Assembly (NCBI GenBank): GCA_910587685.1
Contig: CAJUMY010000005.1
Location: 32,286-96,285 of the forward strand
Length of the DNA stretch: 64,000 nucleotides
Direction: 5' to 3'
From: an uncultured Christensenellaceae bacterium
GTDB lineage: Bacteria > Bacillota > Clostridia > Christensenellales > UBA3700
The position numbers and the translations under genes were made by a program. This document shows, in pieces, positions 57,973 through 64,000 of the stretch (its first letter is position 1; each line of letters starts with the position of its first letter). The notes under the pieces are model-generated. The model ran no database searches. It saw only the letters and a program-made list of their open reading frames with translations, and had not been told where the DNA came from.

Positions 57973-58258
57973 TGATAAACTTATTAATATTTAATAAAGT
58001 GTCGGCGCTGCGCGCTCGCGGCAACGTCCGACATCGACGTCAAACATAGCGGAACACTTTTTGAAAATTTTATACCCGCATTGAGAATATTAAGCGTTAC
58101 GCAATTTTGGCAAATTAATAATATATCATATATGTATGATTAATTTTAACATTTAATTTTCAAAACGCCAAAAATTACCGTTATTTTGATTAAAACATTT
58201 TGTTTGAAATTTTATAAAAAATTTATATTTTCAATACGATAATTCGACCCTTCTGCTG
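57973..58258. other. Divergent intergenic region with a GC-rich hairpin and one repeat copy
   Basis: Between the divergent promoters lies a GC-rich hairpin (TGTCGG 58000-58005 with CCGACA 58028-58033, inner stem GCTGC/GCGGC). After it comes one copy of a diverged repeat (58061-58114), then AT-rich sequence. No ORF is supported here. Confidence 0.5.
58061..58114. repeat. Diverged intergenic repeat, copy 1
   Basis: It shares the order TTGAA, T-rich, CCGCAT, TAAGCGTTACG and GGCAAA with 62733-62793. Matching blocks are separated by small insertions. Confidence 0.4.
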
Positions 58259-58287
58259 TTGACAATACCAAAAAAATACAATAGAAT
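58259..58287 (+). promoter_or_regulatory. Sigma-A-type promoter for degV
   Basis: TTGACA (58259-58264), 17 bases, TAGAAT (58282-58287) on the plus strand, 37 bases before the start codon. Confidence 0.78.
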
Positions 58288-58323
58288 ATTAATATCGAAA
58301 TTTTTCAAGGAGCATTGAGACAC

Positions 58324-59229
58324 ATGAGTTATTACATTACAACAGACGCAACGTGCGACCTTATCAAAGATTATTACGATGAAAATTTCGGCGTTATTCC
58401 TATGGATTTCACCATAAAAGGCGAAACATTCAATACGGAATCAAGACCTATGGACTATAAAGAGTTTTACGATCTAGTCCGTCAAGGCGAGATGCCGACT
58501 ACCGCGCAGGTTACGGCATACACCGCGACTGAATTTTTGACGCCGATACTCGAAAAGGGCTACGACGTATACCATATCGCTTTTTCATCGGCGCTAAGCG
58601 GAACATACGACTCCGCTATCATCGCTCAAAAAGAGTTGCAGGAAAAATTCCCCGACAGAAAGATATACGTTATCGACTCTCTTAACGCAAGCATGGGCGA
58701 AGGACTTTTAGTATATCACGCGCTTCAAAAACGCAAAGAGGGCGCTTCCATAGAAGAGCTTGACGAATACCTTAAAGATCTTGTAGGACGACTCTGCTCT
58801 TATTTCACGGTCGACGACCTAAAGCACCTCGTTCGTACGGGACGTATCAGCAAGATAGCGGGCTCGGTCGGCTCCGCGCTAAAGTTGAAACCCGTTCTTT
58901 ACGTCAACGACAACGGTCGCCTTATCAATATCGACAAAGTAATGGGCAGAAAGAAGGCGATACTCGGAGTCTTCAATCATATGCAGGAGAAATTCGTTCC
59001 GTGCAAGGAAAACGAGGTCATAGCGATATCCGACGGAGACGCTCCCGACGTAGACGAACTCATTGCAAGGATCAAAGAAGCGTATCCTTCGATAAAGACG
59101 ATAATCAGAACGCCTATAGGTCCCGTCATCGGTTCGCACTCCGGACCTCAGACGATAGCCGTATTCTTTGTCGGAAAGGATAAATTAGAGAAAAAAGACC
59201 CCGAAGTCAACGGAAGGATCGCCGAATAA
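58324..59229 (+). CDS. DegV family fatty-acid-binding protein
   Basis: The 301-aa protein has the DegV landmarks: N-terminal TTDATCDL, SSALSGTYDSA near 90-100, IDSLNASMGEG near 120, LVRTGRISK and a C-terminal GSHSGPQTIAVFF. DegV/FakB proteins bind a fatty acid in a two-lobed fold and, in many Firmicutes, present it to the FakA kinase so that acyl-phosphate can enter phospholipid synthesis. No fakA is seen here, and orphan degV genes are common. AAGGAG lies 11 bases before the ATG at 58324. A TTG at 58315 is too close to that site to be the start. It is a single-gene unit with its own promoter and terminator. Confidence 0.92.
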   Translation: MSYYITTDATCDLIKDYYDENFGVIPMDFTIKGETFNTESRPMDYKEFYDLVRQGEMPTTAQVTAYTATEFLTPILEKGYDVYHIAFSSALSGTYDSAIIAQKELQEKFPDRKIYVIDSLNASMGEGLLVYHALQKRKEGASIEELDEYLKDLVGRLCSYFTVDDLKHLVRTGRISKIAGSVGSALKLKPVLYVNDNGRLINIDKVMGRKKAILGVFNHMQEKFVPCKENEVIAISDGDAPDVDELIARIKEAYPSIKTIIRTPIGPVIGSHSGPQTIAVFFVGKDKLEKKDPEVNGRIAE

Positions 59230-59277
59230 CCAACAACAAAAACGGCTTAAACGCATTTTAATAATTAGGATAATAAA

Positions 59278-59320
59278 GAAAATCGAGCGTGTTTGATAAT
59301 ATACGCTCGATTTTCTTTTT
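59278..59320 (+). terminator. Strong terminator after degV
   Basis: A 13-bp stem, GAAAATCGAGCGT (59278-59290) with ACGCTCGATTTTC (59303-59315), then five T. It separates two convergent genes and may work in both directions. Confidence 0.88.
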
Positions 59321-59390
59321 ATGATCGGTATCGTATCCATCTCTTATCGCAACTTATATCTTATGCGATAAGATAAATCATATAATCACG

Positions 59391-60179
59391 TCACTTACCG
59401 TCGTCATCACTCTCGCCGCTATCGCCGCCGACGTCGTCCTTTACGTTATTTTCTTCCGCTATCGCTATATCCGCGTTTTCTTCGCTTTCCATACGATCTG
59501 ACAAAACAACCGCGCCGCTATCTTCATCGGCATTTTCGATACTGTCCGAAGTATTGCCGTTCTTCTTCGCCTTACGCATCTTCATAACGAGCGTAACGAT
59601 ATAGAATATGAGCACCAACAGCACTATTACCAAAAATACAGTAAGTATTATATCTATATATTCCTTGAGAAATACAGAAAGCGCCGTCATTATTATGCCT
59701 GCGGTAAGATTGCCTAAGAGAACCATTATTAAGCTTTTGAAGAACGGTAGTCCCAAGAATACGGCAACTGCGCTGCCCGTCCATACACCGGTCAGAGGCA
59801 ACGGCAAAGCTACGAAAGCGTAAACGCCGAGCATCTTTCTCCTTTCAGCCTTCTTGGCGTCGGCAATGCTCTCCGCCTTTTTAGATACCTTCTCCGCCTT
59901 GTCCGTGAACATGGATTCGACAGCCTCTGCAAGAGAACGGAATATCTTCCACTTTTTCATAAAGTTCAAAACAGGTTTTAGGAGAAGAAGTAATATAGGA
60001 CACATAATAGATGAACCGAGCCAACAGTACAATAATGCCTCGTACCACTCCATTCCCAATCCGAAAGCGACGGGAATAGCTCCTCTAAGCTCTATTATCG
60101 GTATTATCCCTATCGTAATTATAGTAAGTATATCGTTATGAAAGAGATTCTGAAAAAAATTGATTATTACATCCGTCAA
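59391..60179 (-). CDS. Small multidrug export family membrane protein (Sm_multidrug_ex)
   Basis: The 262-aa protein has four or five hydrophobic segments. It carries the family's hallmark IIPIIELRGAIPVAFGLGM near the N-terminus and ALPLPLTGVWTGSAVAVFLGL near residue 130. These are the two inverted re-entrant-like motifs of PF06695 and the related DedA-type fold. Family function is poorly defined. The last 60 or so residues are acidic and low in complexity. I place the start at a TTG at 60179, eight bases after a perfect AAGGAGG. The in-frame ATG at 60221 lies upstream of a TATAAT box (60208-60213) and has no ribosome binding site. That upstream reading remains the alternative. Confidence 0.85.
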   Translation of the reverse strand: MTDVIINFFQNLFHNDILTIITIGIIPIIELRGAIPVAFGLGMEWYEALLYCWLGSSIMCPILLLLLKPVLNFMKKWKIFRSLAEAVESMFTDKAEKVSKKAESIADAKKAERRKMLGVYAFVALPLPLTGVWTGSAVAVFLGLPFFKSLIMVLLGNLTAGIIMTALSVFLKEYIDIILTVFLVIVLLVLIFYIVTLVMKMRKAKKNGNTSDSIENADEDSGAVVLSDRMESEENADIAIAEENNVKDDVGGDSGESDDDGK

Positions 60180-60207
60180 CTCGATCTCCTCCTTGATCGT
60201 CTTTGAT

Positions 60208-60213
60208 ATTATA
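60208..60213 (-). promoter_or_regulatory. -10 box of the promoter for the Sm_multidrug_ex gene
   Basis: A consensus TATAAT on the minus strand preceded by TTGCG. No good -35 sits at 17 bases. It predicts a leader of about 20 bases and fits the TTG start. Confidence 0.45.
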
Positions 60214-60358
60214 CGCAACATGAGCCGCTATCACGCATCCTATGATAAAACGTTCGCTTTTCACACTGTTTTTATATCTTTCGATACCCGTTTTGCCCTG
60301 TTGCGTTATTATATATTATGCGTCCTCAGTAAAATATATTTAATTATATCGTATTCGG

Positions 60359-60387
60359 TTGATTTTAGTCAACGGATTCATTATTAT
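60359..60387 (+). promoter_or_regulatory. Sigma-A-type promoter for the TtcA-like gene
   Basis: TTGATT (60359-60364), 17 bases, TATTAT (60382-60387). The -35 box lies within a TTGA-N6-TCAA inverted repeat. Confidence 0.7.
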
Positions 60388-60433
60388 TAATATTATAAAG
60401 AAAAAATAATGACTTTTGCTTTAAGGAGACGAC

Positions 60434-61165
60434 ATGCAGAGACTTCTCAGCCTTATGCGTAAGGCAAATAACGATTATCACCTAATAGAAGACGGCGATA
60501 AGATAGCCATAGGCATATCAGGAGGCAAAGACAGTATCGCGCTTCTCGCCGTTCTTAACGCGTACAGACGCTTTTCTCCGGAAAAATTCGACATAGTAGC
60601 GATAAATATCGACATGGGCTTTGAAGAGACAGACCGCGACGAAGTTGCTCGTCTTAAAGCATACGCGGAAGAAATAGGCGTACCTCTCATTATCGAAAAA
60701 ACCGATATCGCAAAGATCATATTCGAAGAACGCAAGGAAGAGAGTCCTTGTTCACTCTGCTCAAAGATGCGAAGAGGCGCGTTAAACACCGTAGCGATAA
60801 AAAACGGGTGCAATAAAATAGCGCTGGGACACCATTCCGACGACATTATTGAGACATTCTTCCTCTCGTTTATTTACGAAGGAAGACTTTCGACTTTTAT
60901 GCCCAAAAGCTATATGGACAGAACGGGAATAACGCTTATACGTCCGTTGATATACGTAGAAGAAAAGCAGATTATAGCATTTCAGAATAAATATAGTCTC
61001 CCCATCGTCCATAATCCGTGTCCTCAAGATAAACATACGAAAAGACAGGATATGAAGGAGCTTATAGACAAAATCGATAAAGATTTCGGACACAGCAAAG
61101 TTCGTATGCTGAGAGCTATCTTTCATCCCGAAAGAAACAATCTTTTTGATAAATCGCTAAAATAA
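60434..61165 (+). CDS. TtcA-family tRNA thiolation enzyme (PP-loop ATPase)
   Basis: The 243-aa protein has the PP-loop SGGKDS (29-34), the cysteine pair C105-SL-C108, the GHHSDD motif (131-136) and a third Cys at C195 (HNPCPQ). This arrangement is that of TtcA and its relatives. They bind an iron-sulfur cluster through the three Cys and use ATP to thiolate a tRNA base (2-thiocytidine 32 in Enterobacteria). The length is somewhat short compared with E. coli TtcA. In Firmicutes close relatives of unknown exact target exist, so the tRNA position is not certain. The start follows AAGGAG by five bases. It is not clustered with other tRNA-modification genes. Confidence 0.88.
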   Translation: MQRLLSLMRKANNDYHLIEDGDKIAIGISGGKDSIALLAVLNAYRRFSPEKFDIVAINIDMGFEETDRDEVARLKAYAEEIGVPLIIEKTDIAKIIFEERKEESPCSLCSKMRRGALNTVAIKNGCNKIALGHHSDDIIETFFLSFIYEGRLSTFMPKSYMDRTGITLIRPLIYVEEKQIIAFQNKYSLPIVHNPCPQDKHTKRQDMKELIDKIDKDFGHSKVRMLRAIFHPERNNLFDKSLK

Positions 61166-61282
61166 AACCTTTTTACAAAACGCCGAATAAGAACTCAAAA
61201 GAAATTTTTTATAGTTTTCCCAAAACGACAAGAGTTATTTCATATTTTGAAAATGCTCGGTATATTCGAGTATCATACGGCA

Positions 61283-61320
61283 TATATGTATGCTCATATG
61301 CAAATATGAGCATACATATA
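61283..61320 (-). repeat. Perfect 17-bp inverted repeat after the spoIIID stop codon
   Basis: 61283-61299 pairs perfectly with 61304-61320 around a GCAA loop, immediately next to the stop codon of spoIIID. It could act as a terminator hairpin, but no T tract follows on either strand. The arm contains GAGCATACAT, which recurs in front of spoIIID. Confidence 0.75.
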
Positions 61321-61578
61321 TCAATGTTTTACTATTTGAAGATAGCGTTTTCTCGTGCTTTCTCCGCCTCTTATATGTCTCTCTTTCAAGTTATTATCTA
61401 TCACTTTGCATACGTTCTCATAGAGCTCCGAATCAATGAGCGGCAATCTTTTTCTCATATCCATATGCACCGTACTTTTTGAAATACCTAGCGCCTTACC
61501 GGTCTGTCTTACAGTCGCATTGTTCTCTATTATATACTCCGCCGCAGTTACTATCCTCTCTTTTATATATCCGTCCAT
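61321..61578 (-). CDS. spoIIID: Sporulation transcriptional regulator SpoIIID
   Basis: The 85-aa DNA-binding protein matches SpoIIID, the mother-cell regulator that acts between sigma-E and sigma-K during sporulation. The helix-turn-helix is at residues 21-42 (ATVRQTGKALGISKSTVHMD) followed by MRKRLPLID, the most conserved part of the family. The C-terminal region is basic (RHIRGGESTRKRYLQ). The length is close to the usual 80-93 aa. I choose the ATG at 61578, seven bases after GAGG; an ATG six bases further upstream abuts that site. A sequence CATACATT just upstream matches the sigma-E -10 element, fitting the known regulation of spoIIID in Bacillus. This gene is the main evidence that the organism sporulates or descends from a sporulator. 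Confidence 0.92.
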   Translation of the reverse strand: MDGYIKERIVTAAEYIIENNATVRQTGKALGISKSTVHMDMRKRLPLIDSELYENVCKVIDNNLKERHIRGGESTRKRYLQIVKH

Positions 61579-61594
61579 AAACATTCCTCATTAG

Positions 61595-61602
61595 AATGTA
61601 TG
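61595..61602 (-). promoter_or_regulatory. Possible sigma-E -10 element upstream of spoIIID
   Basis: CATACATT on the minus strand matches the sigma-E -10 consensus. The -35 region is a poor match (GCATTAT at about 13-15 bases), and the leader would be very short. Confidence 0.35.
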
Positions 61603-61686
61603 CTCCCAAAATACAATAATGCCCGATATTGCCAAATAAAAAATCTCAAATTTTAATGATATTACATTTTTTCATCAACTTATCGC

Positions 61687-61715
61687 TTGATTTAAGATAA
61701 TTGTTATGCTATAAT
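61687..61715 (+). promoter_or_regulatory. Sigma-A-type promoter for the AraC-type gene
   Basis: TTGATT (61687-61692), 17 bases, TATAAT (61710-61715). The leader is about 160 bases and contains an inverted repeat, GAACATAC...GTATGTTC, and a GAAA-loop hairpin, AACGC-GAAA-GCGTT, shortly before the ribosome binding site. Confidence 0.72.
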
Positions 61716-61882
61716 TGATTTGTTTTCACCAAAGCGGAACATACTTTTCTAATATATTCAATCTTTGTATGTTCTAAAATCATAGGCGCGAACGCATGAT
61801 TTCCGACGTTTTCGTGAAAACCAACCGCAAAGCATATGAACGCGAAAGCGTTGTCTATTAAAGAAAAACAAAAGAGGTTATC

Positions 61883-62677
61883 ATGAAGCAAATCAACAAA
61901 ACAATAGTGCTCAAAGCCGAGAAAAAGGATACAATCTCCAATGCGAGCGCAATATTCCAGCCGACTCTCATATTTGTAGAGAGCGGAGAAATACATATGA
62001 CGGTGGGCGACTCCGATTTTATCGCCAGAAAGAACTCATTGATTATTTTATCGCCGTTCGACAACGCTCGAGTCAACCGCATAGAAGAAGGCACGTCAAC
62101 TATAGAAATAATCGTCGACGATTCTCTCGTATACACTATTCCCTCGCCGATGCTGATATCGGTCATCCGTTCGCGTCCCGATTCTTTCTCAAACGTCATC
62201 GACTGCTCGGGAGACGCTCTCGTTGGCGTTATTATCAACAAAATATACGAAGAATACGTCAATAGAAGGATACTGAGGGAAACAACTCTCGATAACAGCA
62301 TTATTCAGCTTCTTATCGAAATTTACCGTCTCGCGTTCAAATCCAATCAGACAAAACATATAAAACTCGTGACCGACATCGAAAAGATCCTCGACGAAGG
62401 ATATATGAACGATATCACTATCGAAAGTCTTGCGAATCAATTCTATCTCGACAGATACTACCTTTCGCATATTTTCAGAGAATACACCGGTTACTCTCTT
62501 AAACAATACCTTACGTACACAAGGCTCAACCACGCAAGGATCCTGCTTGCGACAAGCGCTATGAGCATAAACGAAATATGCCAAAGCATAGGTTTTAGCG
62601 ACATTAACAATTTTATAAGATATTTTAGAAAGGAGTATCAGATAACGCCCTTAGCGTACAGAAAGTCATTAAAGTGA
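61883..62677 (+). CDS. AraC-family transcriptional regulator
   Basis: The 264-aa protein has an N-terminal cupin-like sensory half (residues 8-100, strand-rich, with FVESGEIHMTVGDSDF) and a C-terminal AraC DNA-binding domain. The two helix-turn-helix units are around 176-198 (ITIESLANQFYLDRYYLSHIF) and 225-250 (SINEICQSIGFSDINNFIRYF), ending in the conserved PLAYRKS. Such regulators usually respond to sugars or other small molecules and activate nearby catabolic genes. No obvious target operon is adjacent, so the regulon is unknown. The start follows AGAGG by five bases. The next gene is convergent and separated by a terminator. Confidence 0.9.
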   Translation: MKQINKTIVLKAEKKDTISNASAIFQPTLIFVESGEIHMTVGDSDFIARKNSLIILSPFDNARVNRIEEGTSTIEIIVDDSLVYTIPSPMLISVIRSRPDSFSNVIDCSGDALVGVIINKIYEEYVNRRILRETTLDNSIIQLLIEIYRLAFKSNQTKHIKLVTDIEKILDEGYMNDITIESLANQFYLDRYYLSHIFREYTGYSLKQYLTYTRLNHARILLATSAMSINEICQSIGFSDINNFIRYFRKEYQITPLAYRKSLK

Positions 62678-62732
62678 CAGCCCGCAAAATTCGCAAATTG
62701 AGGTTGATTTTCCAAACGTCAGGTATATCAAC

Positions 62733-62793
62733 TTGAATTTTATAAAATACCGCATATGCGATACTAAGCGTTACGTTACGAATATCGGCAAAG
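62733..62793. repeat. Diverged intergenic repeat, copy 2
   Basis: It shares TTGAA-T-rich, CCGCAT, TAAGCGTTACG and GGCAAA with 58061-58114, with small insertions. The rest of the gap 62678-63004 holds a terminator hairpin and AT-rich sequence only. Confidence 0.4.
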
Positions 62794-62813
62794 CTGAACT
62801 ATAAAAACGATCT

Positions 62814-62844
62814 AAAAGAGGATGAGCGTCGCTCCTCCTCTTTT
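62814..62844 (+). terminator. Terminator after the AraC-type gene
   Basis: AAAAGAGGA...GAGCG pairs with CGCTC...TCCTCTTTT (62814-62844) with one bulge on each side. The A/T flanks make it usable from either direction between two convergent genes. Confidence 0.75.
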
Positions 62845-63004
62845 ATCATTACGTTTCATAATTAATATTGTGATTTTTCATTTTTATTACGTTATATTCT
62901 TAGAGCGTTTTCAATGCTTTTAACATTCCGCTCAAAATAGTAAAACTACATTATATGTATATGAATTTTATAAATATATATACTTTATACATAGAGCAAA
63001 CCGT

Positions 63005-63439
63005 TCACAAAAGTTTTTTATACATACATCTGTCTGATGAACTTTCGTATCCACGTTTCGCATAAAATCCATAAGATTCAAAATAGTAGCGTTTTTCTCC
63101 GAGATGTATACCGACTTCTTTCTTTCCGACTGATTTCAAATATTCTTCTGCGAAATGAAGCATCTTCGATCCGATCCCTTGTCTTTTAAGCGACGACTTA
63201 ACGTACAGTCTTTTCAGCCTAGCCTCGTCATTATTTACGGGCAAGTATCCGCAAGAACCGATCACTCTATCGGCATCGTCAACCGCTATCCAAAACTTTC
63301 CGCCGTTATTAATATAATGCTTTTCTATCTCTAGAAGGTCTGGCGTAAGATTTGGTATCTTCCCTATCGCATCTTTCGCTTCGAGTATCATAAATATGAG
63401 ATCGTCTCTATATTTATCATCATATTCGATAATTTTCAT
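63005..63439 (-). CDS. GNAT family N-acetyltransferase
   Basis: The 144-aa protein has the GNAT fold signature: a strand with RLKRLYVKSSLKRQGIGSKML (motif A, Q87-G-I-G-S) that binds acetyl-CoA, then FAEEYLKSVGKKEV and the late FYAKRGYE motif B. It is a single-domain enzyme; the acceptor substrate cannot be inferred. The start at 63439 follows AGAGG by seven bases. A longer in-frame reading upstream to 63472 overlaps the -10 box and is rejected. It has a near-consensus promoter with an inverted repeat across the -10 region, so it is probably repressed by an unknown regulator. Confidence 0.9.
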   Translation of the reverse strand: MKIIEYDDKYRDDLIFMILEAKDAIGKIPNLTPDLLEIEKHYINNGGKFWIAVDDADRVIGSCGYLPVNNDEARLKRLYVKSSLKRQGIGSKMLHFAEEYLKSVGKKEVGIHLGEKRYYFESYGFYAKRGYESSSDRCMYKKLL

Positions 63440-63460
63440 ATGCTTTCCTCTGCAAAAGAT

Positions 63461-63489
63461 ATCATAACGCACTATGATACGTTTGTCAA
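63461..63489 (-). promoter_or_regulatory. Sigma-A promoter for the GNAT gene, with overlapping operator-like repeat
   Basis: TTGACA (63489-63484), 17 bases, TATGAT (63466-63461) on the minus strand. The inverted repeat TATCATA-N6-TATGATA (63460-63479) covers the -10 box and part of the spacer. Confidence 0.78.
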
Positions 63490-63705
63490 TAGAGTCATAA
63501 CATAACTCAAAAATGTAATAATAACTTCCATATTATTATTTTATCAAAAATTTGTTTCGAATCAATTTAACTTTTGTCAATAAATATATAACAACATAAA
63601 ATATTGCATACGGACAAATCAAAGAATTTATTAAAAACCAATCTGAAAGTTAACGCTAAACTGCCGATAATGAAGTGTAACGTATAAATTCGAGAACGAA
63701 TTGTC
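63490..63705. other. AT-rich spacer between the GNAT promoter and the tRNA promoter
   Basis: No ORF with a ribosome binding site, RNA signature or long repeat is visible in this stretch. Confidence 0.6.
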
Positions 63706-63734
63706 TTGCAAAAAATTTGTTGTTCTGTTACAAT
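63706..63734 (+). promoter_or_regulatory. Promoter for tRNA-Arg
   Basis: TTGCAA (63706-63711), 17 bases, TACAAT (63729-63734), 20 bases before the tRNA. Confidence 0.75.
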
Positions 63735-63754
63735 ATATAATAATTAATGAATAC

Positions 63755-63831
63755 GCACTCGTGGCTCAATTGGATAGAGCGTCAGCCTCCGACGCTGAAG
63801 GTTATGGGTTCGACCCCCGTCGGGTGCGCCA
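63755..63831 (+). tRNA. tRNA-Arg (anticodon CCG)
   Basis: A complete cloverleaf of 77 bases including an encoded CCA. The acceptor stem is GCACTCG with CGGGTGC (one T-G pair). The anticodon stem is TCAGC/GCTGA with loop CTCCGAC, reading anticodon CCG. The T arm contains GGTTCGACCCC. It is preceded by its own promoter and followed by a terminator. Confidence 0.96.
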
Positions 63832-63865
63832 CGAATCTCACCTTGACACCGGCTTTGCCCTGCTC
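63811..63865 (+). repeat. tRNA-tail direct repeat, copy 1
   Basis: 55 bases covering the tRNA 3' part (from the T loop to CCA) and most of the terminator are repeated exactly 135 bases downstream. Confidence 0.92.
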
Positions 63866-63876
63866 AAGGTGTTTTT
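63839..63876 (+). terminator. Terminator of tRNA-Arg
   Basis: CACCTTGA (63839-63846) pairs with TCAAGGTG (63864-63871), followed by TTTTTC. Confidence 0.88.
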
Positions 63877-63945
63877 CTTTGCTTACCCTAGGCTAACGAA
63901 CATTAGTCTTCGCTTTGCTTCGACGGCACCGATTCCTTCGGTACG

Positions 63946-64000
63946 CGACCCCCGTCGGGTGCGCCACGAATCTCACCTTGACACCGGCTTTGCCCTGCTC
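63946..64000 (+). repeat. tRNA-tail direct repeat, copy 2 (cut by window end)
   Basis: Identical to 63811-63865 over all 55 bases available. The bases just upstream differ (GTACG instead of GGGTT), so this copy lacks an intact T stem and is not a second tRNA. The 69 bases between the terminator and this copy (63877-63945) include a small hairpin, ACCGA/TCGGT, and no gene. Confidence 0.92.

Noticed and set aside
63931..64000. A second tRNA gene at the right edge
   Set aside because: Only the part from the T loop to CCA is repeated. The T stem's 5' side, the anticodon arm and the D arm are absent.

Overview
The window looks like a chromosomal segment of a spore-forming, low-to-mid GC Firmicute, most likely an uncultured gut-type member of the Clostridia. 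The reasons are a SpoIIID-like sporulation regulator, DegV and YitT family genes, strong purine-rich ribosome binding sites, and consensus sigma-A promoters (TTGACA/TATAAT with 17-base spacing) in front of most genes. The clade is an inference from gene content. No ribosomal marker is present to fix it.

Layout. From 1 to about 57.9 kb every gene is on the minus strand. In order of increasing coordinate: the 5' part of an ABC exporter subunit (runs off the left edge), queH (overlaps the exporter start), an MFS transporter, a small Cys/Asn/Gly-rich protein, a TrmH/SpoU RNA methyltransferase, a probable structured noncoding RNA with its own tandem promoters and terminator (about 4973-5349), a YitT membrane protein, and a small lipoprotein. 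Then come two giant genes, one encoding 6399 aa (8162-27361) and one 9036 aa (28093-55203). After them are a cytoplasmic type I sulfatase and another lipoprotein. From 58 kb the strands alternate: degV (+), a small multidrug export family membrane protein (-), a TtcA-like tRNA thiolase (+), spoIIID (-), an AraC-type regulator (+), a GNAT acetyltransferase (-) and tRNA-Arg(CCG) (+). A 55-base copy of the tRNA 3' end and its terminator follows 135 bases downstream.

The two giant genes fill about 46.3 of 64 kb. The 6399-aa protein is a secreted repeat protein. It has many GLUG-like beta-helix repeats, then MBG/Ig-like repeats, then a C-terminal membrane segment with a charged cytoplasmic tail. 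The 9036-aa protein is a lipoprotein. I count about 24 divergent modules of roughly 300 aa joined by a recurring short acidic linker. Three Cys-rich inserts sit between modules, and about a dozen Ig-like repeats of roughly 85-100 aa follow at the C-terminus. Each giant gene has its own promoter, ribosome binding site and terminator-like hairpins. They look like a cell-surface locus rather than an enzyme pathway. The neighbouring 322-aa lipoprotein may belong with them, but that is inference.

Most remaining genes are single-gene transcription units between good promoters and hairpin terminators. I found no CRISPR array, transposase or integrase. The only sign of mobile-element activity is the duplicated tRNA 3' end at the right edge. 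The most unusual items are the unassigned structured RNA at about 5 kb, the architecture of the two giant proteins, and the tRNA-tail duplication.
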